Shown here in pieces: positions 57,816 to 62,000 of a stretch of 62,000 bases of DNA. The notes under the pieces were generated by a model, which saw only the letters and a list, made by a program, of their open reading frames with translations, was not told the DNA's origin and ran no database searches. Position 1 is the stretch's first letter. Every line of letters starts with the position of its first letter. This DNA is from Gnetum montanum (taxonomy: Eukaryota > Streptophyta > Gnetopsida > Gnetales > Gnetaceae). Location of the stretch: positions 304,302 to 366,301 of the forward strand of contig MNCI01022655.1 of the NCBI GenBank assembly GCA_015680685.1, in the 5' to 3' direction. Both the position numbers and the translations under genes were made by a program.

Positions 57816-58929
57816 TAAGCTTGATGAATGGTATGGATTGTTAAAAATTTAATCACATAAAAGAACCCATCAAAGAAGCAAGGCATATCAAAATGGCCAC
57901 ACTGATTAAGCATGCTAGAAGGTAGTGAGGAGTGGTGATGAGAGAGAATGGAATGAAGTTCCTTGTTCTAGTCACATGAAATCCTTATGGAGATTTATGA
58001 TTAAGGTGACATGATAGTGTCCCATCCATAGGTGGAATTATGACCATCTACATTCAGTGACTTCACATTGGCAGTTTGAGATCATTTGACCCTTTAGAGC
58101 TCATGAACACCCCCAAAACCACCAATCATTTTAAATAGAAGAAAAGATGAGTAGGAAGGAAAGAGGGCCTTAGTTAGATAGGTTCCTTCAAGCATGGGTA
58201 ACATGTCTTTCTAGCATCATAACTAGTGCTTTTAACCCATTATTCCATCTAAGGGGTGTGCTTTGAATTTTTTTGTGTTGTTATTTTTTCTTTTTTCTGT
58301 TACAGAAACCACACCATGCAAAGACATTACTTCCTATTATTGATTGATGTTAGGAATGGTGAGTAATCAATGAGAATATTCATAAAACTCCAAATGGTAG
58401 ATAGGTACAAAAAGTGATAAATCTCCTTGAAGCCACATCCTTGTCTATTCCATTTGATTTGTTTCATGTCTAGAAGGTATTAAGGTCATGAATTCTTTTA
58501 AAGTTGTTATGAAGAAAGGACCTCATTCTTCCAAAATGATAAAGATACTATGGAGTTTGATGGAGTGGGTGGATGTCAGAGCTCACTACCTAGTATCATG
58601 AGAAAACTAATGTCCCATTAATCAATGTCAAAATTCATTGATGAAATCCAATCATTAAGTAATCAAACTAAACAATACAATTCAATTAACCATCATTAAG
58701 CAGTAGTTGAATTTGGCATCAAAGTCCTGATAGTAATAAAGAAGAAAAAGATTATTTAAGAAAAGGAAAAATATAAAAGAAAATTTAAAAATACTTAAAA
58801 AAATGGAAAATGTATGAAAATGATGTAAAACAAAAACTTGAAAAACTAAGGAGCCTCTTGGAGGATGCTAGCATGGATGGCAATCTCCTCCACAATTGAG
58901 TTGGAAGGGGGATATCTAAAAGATTAAGC

Positions 58930-59751
58930 ATGCTTGGCCATTAGTTAAGGTATTTTTTTCACCAGTTGTTCCTGTCTCCAGAAAAGGTTTGAGTTGTTGG
59001 GTATTGACTAATAACCTCTAATTTGGACTAGTAGGATGGAAAATCATCATGGCCCTAGATGGGAAAACTTCATATATAATGTAAGGGCCCTTCCATAGCG
59101 TTTGAAATTTTGTACATTAAGGTACATGCATGGGGTTCCAGTAGAGCACCTTATCTCCTTGTTGAAAATTTACTTTCCATATTCTAAGGTCATGGCCTTG
59201 CTTGTTATGTGCCTTGTGCACTTCATTTAATGACAAGGCCACTAATCAATTCTTGTTTAGCATGTTGAGATTCATCAATCTTTCATGCTGGGCTAGACTT
59301 AGGTCCAAGTTAAGGTCATAAGCTATTGAAAGTGTACAAAACTTAGCTTGGATGGGAAGAGCTTGAAGTTTCGTGTACACTAACTCATAGGCAGAATACC
59401 CAATAGGAAGTTTCCATGTTGAACAATAAGCCCAAAGAGCATCGTTGAGTTTACTATTCTAGTCCTTCCCATATTTTCTAATTGTTCATGTTAATATTTT
59501 GATGATTTTTCTATTGGTAACCTTAGCTTGACCATTAGCTTGGGGGTGATGTGGAGTTGTTAATTTATGTTCAACCCCTAAGCATTGCATGAGCTTTTGA
59601 AAAGTGACACTTGTGAAATGTGTTCCATTATCTAAAATTAGTGCCTATGGCATACCAAACCTGTTTACAACATTTTTTTGTACAAACCTGGCCACCATAG
59701 ATAATGAACAATCAATGATGACCACAACTTCTATTCATTTAGTAGAGTAGT
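58930..59751 (-). pseudogene. Integrase C-terminal part of element E
   Basis: Gypsy integrase that would insert the element DNA. Minus-strand reading: LDNGTHFTSVTFQKLMQCLG (second catalytic Asp present), HHPQANGQAKVTNRKI (the catalytic Glu of HPQxNGQAE is Lys, a G-to-A change), LNDALWAYCSTWKLPIGYSA, and a C-terminal part with QQGDKVLYWNP and LWKGPYIIYEVFP. Stops occur inside. The N-terminal part is cut off by element F at 59752. Not functional. Confidence 0.75.
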
Positions 59752-60634
59752 TAATGAGTGGCGAGGTACACCTATGCCCAACCATGCAAATCACAAAGTG
59801 TTCATGCATAATTTGTTTGAATTCCATGGACTTTATCATTTTTGGTGCACTAGTTCTTTAGGAAGTGAATCTAGCCTTAAGGTCAATTGTTGTTTTCCTA
59901 ATTACACCTATGACATTTGTTGGTATGGTTAAGTGTAACTAAGGCATCTGATTTTTATCATTTTGTGTTTTATAGTTTGCTGCTCAAAATGGGGATAAAA
60001 GGAATTTGATTAACTAATCTAACTTAACTAATTAACTAATCCTAACATAAGCATCTAATCTCACTTTTCATACACATCCTAAACCCATGTATCCACTACT
60101 GGGTGACTAAGTGCTATGCTACTAGGTGTACCAAGCAATAATGCTGTTGGGATACCAGGCAAATACATGTTATGCTCAAAGCAATCATACTTTTTTATGT
60201 AATCTATTTGGCTTAATTGCTTCATTAATATAATAACTGGAAAATATTTAATATCTAATTGAAAAAATTTAAGAAATAATTGAAAACATTAAATGCATAA
60301 ATTAAATAGCTAATCTATCCAAAGTGCTCCAAGGTTTATTAAAAAGCTCATATTTATTGTTGCACACACTATCATGCTCAGGTACAACAATGCTCGAATA
60401 AAGATCTGTACACTCAATGACTCCTATTGTGAGCACTTGGGGGCAAAATTCTAACTTTTAAACGGAAACAATGTACGAGCTCCACTACAACTACAATCTC
60501 TACTTAGCATAAATGTAGCTATAAGTGCATATTTATAGTTGACTATAGGCACTATGTCAATGCATGATATGATGCATCAACTAGGTCTTGTCGATGAGGC
60601 CTAGATGATGCAACCGACAAAACGGAATTCATCA
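59752..60634 (-). repeat. 3' LTR of element F
   Basis: 883 bp from TAATGAGTGGCGAGG (TG to TA at the tip, as in the LTR at 47051) to GGAATTCATCA. The minus-strand TATA (ACTATAAATATGC) is at about 60527-60540. Palindrome TGATGCATCA is at 60570-60579 with degenerate copies to 60605. Confidence 0.85.
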
Positions 60635-60849
60635 TACCCCCATGACTAAATGAAAAGTTGTTCTTGAGTTCTTTTACAAAATTGGGAATGTATGGGATTA
60701 TTGACTAACTTTTCCTCAAACAAAACAAATTGAATAAGTTGACAAAAAATGGAGTGCCCAAGTGTATGGATCAACACATTATAAAAAATGATGGTGTTCA
60801 GGACAAAAAATTGAACACCATGACCCAACTTTTCAAAAATTAGATAGCA

Positions 60850-62000
60850 AGTTCCTTGATGGTGTGAAGCTTATTGGAGAAGATCATACAGTCCTAATTA
60901 GTGGTGGTTCTTGAGGCTTGGAGGGACCTTCACTAGCTTCACACACAGATGGTAGTTGAGGTGGTTGTGGTTGTCCTACTACTGCTACAACTTTAGGTGG
61001 GAGGCAGAAAGCATATAATAGTGTCCACGTATCTTCCCCAATATGGGTTGGAATGGGCACATTCCAAGGACATGGGATTGTTGGAAATAACTCCTTTGCA
61101 TTGACTAACTAGGTAGTAAACTATTTATGTTCAATGTCAAATGCCCTGACTGTGTCTTTTAGCTCTTAGTAGTCATTCATCCACATGGCTAGGTTCACAG
61201 TGATAGATCATTGATCTTTGAATTGCCCTTTGAGAACTTTGAGTTCAATGTTAGTAGTCTCAAGCTTTTGCTTGGTGTCTTTGTGGTGCTTAAACTTAGC
61301 CTCGTATAACACATATGAGCTAGCCACTTGCTTTTCTAATTTTGACTGCAACTATCCAACAATCAACATTGCTAGGTTTACGTAATGAAGATTGGCCAGC
61401 TTCATGTACTCTATCATTTCCTCAATTTTGAACTCCTTTAAGTGGATCTTTGCTTTGTTGTAGGCATTGATCTCCTCAAGGATGGGTTGCCACATTTCTC
61501 TTCCTTGTTAGAGTTGTTGAAGGGCTTCATTCATTTTTTCCTTTACCATTTGGATATGTTTCTCATTGACTTCTTTTTGCAAGACAACTTGGTCCTTGTA
61601 ATGATTTTTCACTTTTTCAAATTTGAGAACTTTTTTCTTCTAGGTGATGATCTGAATGATAGAATTTTGTCACAAGGTGCGTACCTTCTTCATTGATAGA
61701 TTGTGATTTTTTATGGCCAATTTCCTTAATTTAGTGTTTACCTTGGTAAGTTGCTCCTACTATTGATGAATGAGTTCTTGCATTTGATCTTTCTAAGCAT
61801 CAAAATTTTATAGGGGATGATTCTATGTAGTTAATGCTTCATTTCCCTGGTGCATCTGATTCAAGTCCTTTTGGATTGAGTATGTTTTAGCTTCTACTAT
61901 GGACTGTTTAAAGATGGCCATCATTGCCTCCTCTTCAGCATTTTGAAATCATTCTTCAAGCTGTTTGATAGCTTCATCTCTTATTACTATTAGGCTGAGG
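60850..62000 (-). pseudogene. 3' ORF of element F, C-terminal half, broken
   Basis: Homologue of the coiled-coil ORF in C and C'. Plus-strand text at 61360-61430 parallels 32440-32520 (encoding a region like MELANLWYANLAMLTVGRL in C'). Lys/Glu/Gln-rich helical sequence continues to the window end in several frames. The N-terminal domain lies outside. Confidence 0.5.

Larger units (their letters stand above)
55906..59751 (-). mobile_element. Element E: gypsy LTR element, interrupted by F
   Basis: Minus strand: 3' LTR (55906-56755), polypurine-like TACTCCC side, degraded 3' region, conserved spacer motif, integrase fragment (58930-59751). At 59752 the integrase frame is cut by element F. The rest of E, if present, lies beyond the window. 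Confidence 0.8.
59752..62000 (-). mobile_element. Element F: LTR element with 3' ORF, nested in E and cut by the window end
   Basis: Minus strand: 3' LTR 59752-60634, polypurine tract TACCCCCATGACTAAAT (60635-60651 read in reverse), then the C-terminal half of the coiled-coil 3' ORF to the window end. It lies inside the integrase frame of E. Confidence 0.8.

Overview
The window is plant nuclear DNA from a repeat-rich genome. The evidence is a eukaryotic elongator tRNA-Met gene with a short intron, dirigent-family gene remnants, a plant L1-type LINE, and many Ty3/gypsy LTR retrotransposons of the kinds known only from plants. I cannot name the species; a large genome such as that of a conifer or other gymnosperm would fit. 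Almost every coding region is broken, and much of the breakage looks like methyl-cytosine decay (CAG/CAA to TAG/TAA, CGA to TGA). I see no clearly intact single-copy protein gene.

Layout. 1-3.3 kb: a minus-strand Tat/Ogre-like gypsy element cut by the window edge (A: gag, PBS, LTR). 3.3-17.0 kb: a near-complete minus-strand Tat/Ogre-like element (B) with LTRs, polypurine tract, gag-protease, a non-coding spacer, RT-RNase H-integrase and minisatellites. 17.0-19.7 kb: the 3' end of an older plus-strand element (PPT, LTR). 19.7-21.2 kb: a roughly 500-bp-armed imperfect inverted repeat. 21.25-26.9 kb: a LINE with ORF1, then ORF2 (endonuclease, RT, zf-RVT), ending at a 69-N gap. 28.15 kb: tRNA-Met. 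28.86-31.0 and 36.08-37.9/46.42-47.05 kb: two copies of a duplicated segment carrying dirigent pseudogenes. The second copy is split by an 8.5-kb plus-strand element (C) with a clear 5-bp target duplication. 31.0-36.08 kb: the 3' half of a related minus-strand element (C'). 47.05-53.2 kb: a minus-strand gag-protease element (G). 53.2-55.9 kb: AT-rich sequence with one relic. 55.9-62.0 kb: element E with a second element (F) nested in its integrase.

The most interesting pattern is architectural. Each LTR family carries its own short motif, usually palindromic, iterated just upstream of the LTR TATA box: GCTAYGCTAYG-type half-sites in A, GTCACGCTGCAGCGTGAC in B, GCGATATCGC in C/C'/G, TGATGCATCA in E/F. 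In the C family the same palindrome cluster plus a TATA box recurs inside the element, upstream of an extra 3' ORF that encodes a coiled-coil protein. In B the motif recurs in the leader before gag. I infer a family-specific cis-element system, possibly read by the element's own dimerising 3'-ORF protein. The cis arrangement is visible in the sequence; the trans factor is a hypothesis.

Elements C and G keep gag (G also keeps protease) but have no RT or integrase, so they probably depend on an autonomous partner.
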